DNA of 64,000 bases, from assembly GCF_964019385.1 (NCBI RefSeq), contig NC_088643.1, positions 79,922,999 through 79,986,998 of the forward strand, read 5' to 3'. Below, piece after piece: positions 1-64,000 of the stretch. The notes beneath the pieces are model-generated. The model was not told the origin of the DNA, did not search any database, and saw only the letters and a list, made by a program, of their open reading frames with translations. Source of the DNA: Sycon ciliatum (Eukaryota > Porifera > Calcarea > Leucosolenida > Sycettidae). The position numbers and the translations under genes are program-made. Positions within the stretch are counted from its first letter, which is position 1. Every line of letters begins with the position of its first letter.

Positions 1-337
1 ACCATACAGCTATTTGGAGTGACTTTTTCTGGCCAGTGAATTCCTATTTTTGGTCTTTTCATTTCATTTTTTCCCCGCAGACACATCACACCACATACTC
101 CGGCATGCACTGGCTGTTGGTAACCACCCAGGAGAATGAAAGAAAAGTCAGGAAGAGTCTGAGAAAGAGAAGAAAGACGTGTGTGACCATAATTGTCGGG
201 AATCGAACCCGCAATCTATCGATTGGAAATCGCTGCACATACCACTGCACCACACACACACACGCAAAACCTTTCTTAGCATGTTATCAATTATAGTACT
301 TTGGTGATGTCATGCTTTTCTATTTTCCATATAACAG
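1..337. other. Intron (upstream of first visible exon)
   Basis: Non-coding sequence ending in a splice acceptor (ATAACAG at 331-337). It contains a short CA run near 251-263 and, on the minus strand at about 188-257, a tRNA-like segment described separately. I see nothing else in it. Confidence 0.5.
188..257 (-). repeat. tRNA-like sequence (pseudo-tRNA or SINE head)
   Basis: On the minus strand an A-box-like stretch (GGTGCAGTGGTATGTGC) is followed by a B box, GGGTTCGATTCCCG. The anticodon loop reads TTTCCAA, compatible with a Gly-TCC origin, but one anticodon-stem pair is mismatched and no seven-base acceptor stem pairs up. It is more likely a tRNA-derived repeat than a working tRNA gene. 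Confidence 0.35.
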
Positions 338-63371
<63,034 letters not shown>

Positions 63372-64000
63372 GCAACTGCCTACTAGTAGTGTACATGACA
63401 TTGTATAGACTTATTAGATAAACCTTGTTTGTTCTAACACCTTGTTACATGCTGTCAACCAACAATTTGTATAGACTTTTACAGCAGTGACGTCACAGAG
63501 TGAAAATCACGGGATGCTGCACACATTTGCAGATGAAATGGAGCTGCACGAAAATTAATTTTACCTGTGTACTGTATAGTGGCAGTGCAAGAAAGAACTT
63601 TTCTTCTGCTTCGTTTCTGACGGCGACTGGGTTCACACTCATGACCTTGCAATTTAATGGTATTTGCCATATGGCTATCATAGGTTAGTTACGCAACACA
63701 TCAAGAACACAACAATAGTTATAAATCACGACGCAGCAAAGATCCAAACCAAAGCAGGTACAGCAGTTGACAAGGAGAAACACAACCAGAAAGCCAGTGA
63801 ACAAAACAAAGGCAGCATAAAAGATAAAGGACAATGCCTATTCAGCGATTGTAGCCACATGCGCTGTCCTCTTGCAATCCAGTCTATGCTGTAGACCGTG
63901 CAATCCCGCCGTCTCCAGCCCCAGTCCACAACCAACTGCCAAACACCTCATTCTGTCTCCTTTCTTCCTAACGTCTCTGTCCTGTCTCCGACCAGCTCCT
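63372..64000. other. 3' flank, nothing recognisable
   Basis: Presumably 3' untranslated and intergenic sequence. The small frames at 63493-63935 lack any recognisable domain. Confidence 0.4.

Overview
This is a window of a metazoan nuclear genome, not a prokaryotic or viral one. Coding sequence lies in short exons with GT-AG introns, and the large introns are packed with retrotransposons (DIRS/PAT-like tyrosine-recombinase elements, BEL/Pao, Ty3-type, LINE), cut-and-paste transposons and MITEs, tRNA-derived SINEs and long microsatellites. The element mix suggests an invertebrate, possibly a non-bilaterian such as a sponge, but the sequence alone does not fix the species.

One host gene appears to span almost the whole window on the + strand. 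I assembled 18 exons from splice signals and reading phase (338-521, 3934-4028, 4346-4642, 10435-10857, 16277-16429, 16656-16757, tentatively 25925-25997, 36173-36408, 37404-37488, 37713-37761, 48679-48908, 52294-52417, 54928-55062, 59272-59315, 59362-59397, 60000-60069, 60964-62148, 63201-63371). The phases agree across every junction. The product, about 1,230 residues with the 5' end outside the window, looks like SHOC1/ZIP2, the meiotic XPF-like crossover protein: an XPF-like core, then a helix-hairpin-helix region, a long disordered tail and a GQTRL-type C-terminus.

Layout of the introns. 0.5-3.9 kb: a minus-strand BEL gag remnant cut by a TA-flanked DNA element, plus MITEs. 4.6-10.4 kb: a decayed DIRS element with a near-perfect hairpin, a roughly 500-bp CT/CCCT tract, and an inserted gag-protease-RT-RNase H element with no visible LTRs or integrase. 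10.9-16.3 kb: a young BEL/Pao element with equal-length LTRs whose RT-to-integrase region is deleted. 16.8-36.2 kb: a second DIRS copy (17-22 kb), a CT tract, a TA-flanked DNA transposon at 26.1-31.4 kb that holds a 2.3-kb LTR element without genes, then DIRS, tyrosine-recombinase and BEL fragments. 37.8-48.7 kb: a PAT/Ngaro-type element with split direct repeats (gag, RT-RNase H, tyrosine recombinase), recombined with a second copy and inserted into one arm of a long inverted-repeat element. 48.9-63.2 kb: a decayed LINE, MITEs, a pogo-like element of about 0.9 kb and a broken Ty3 gag.

The window is best read as a meiotic recombination gene whose introns act as a nested transposon reservoir. 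Nothing indicates that the mobile-element ORFs serve the host. Assignments rest on motif recognition, phase arithmetic and comparison of copies within the window; no database search was possible.
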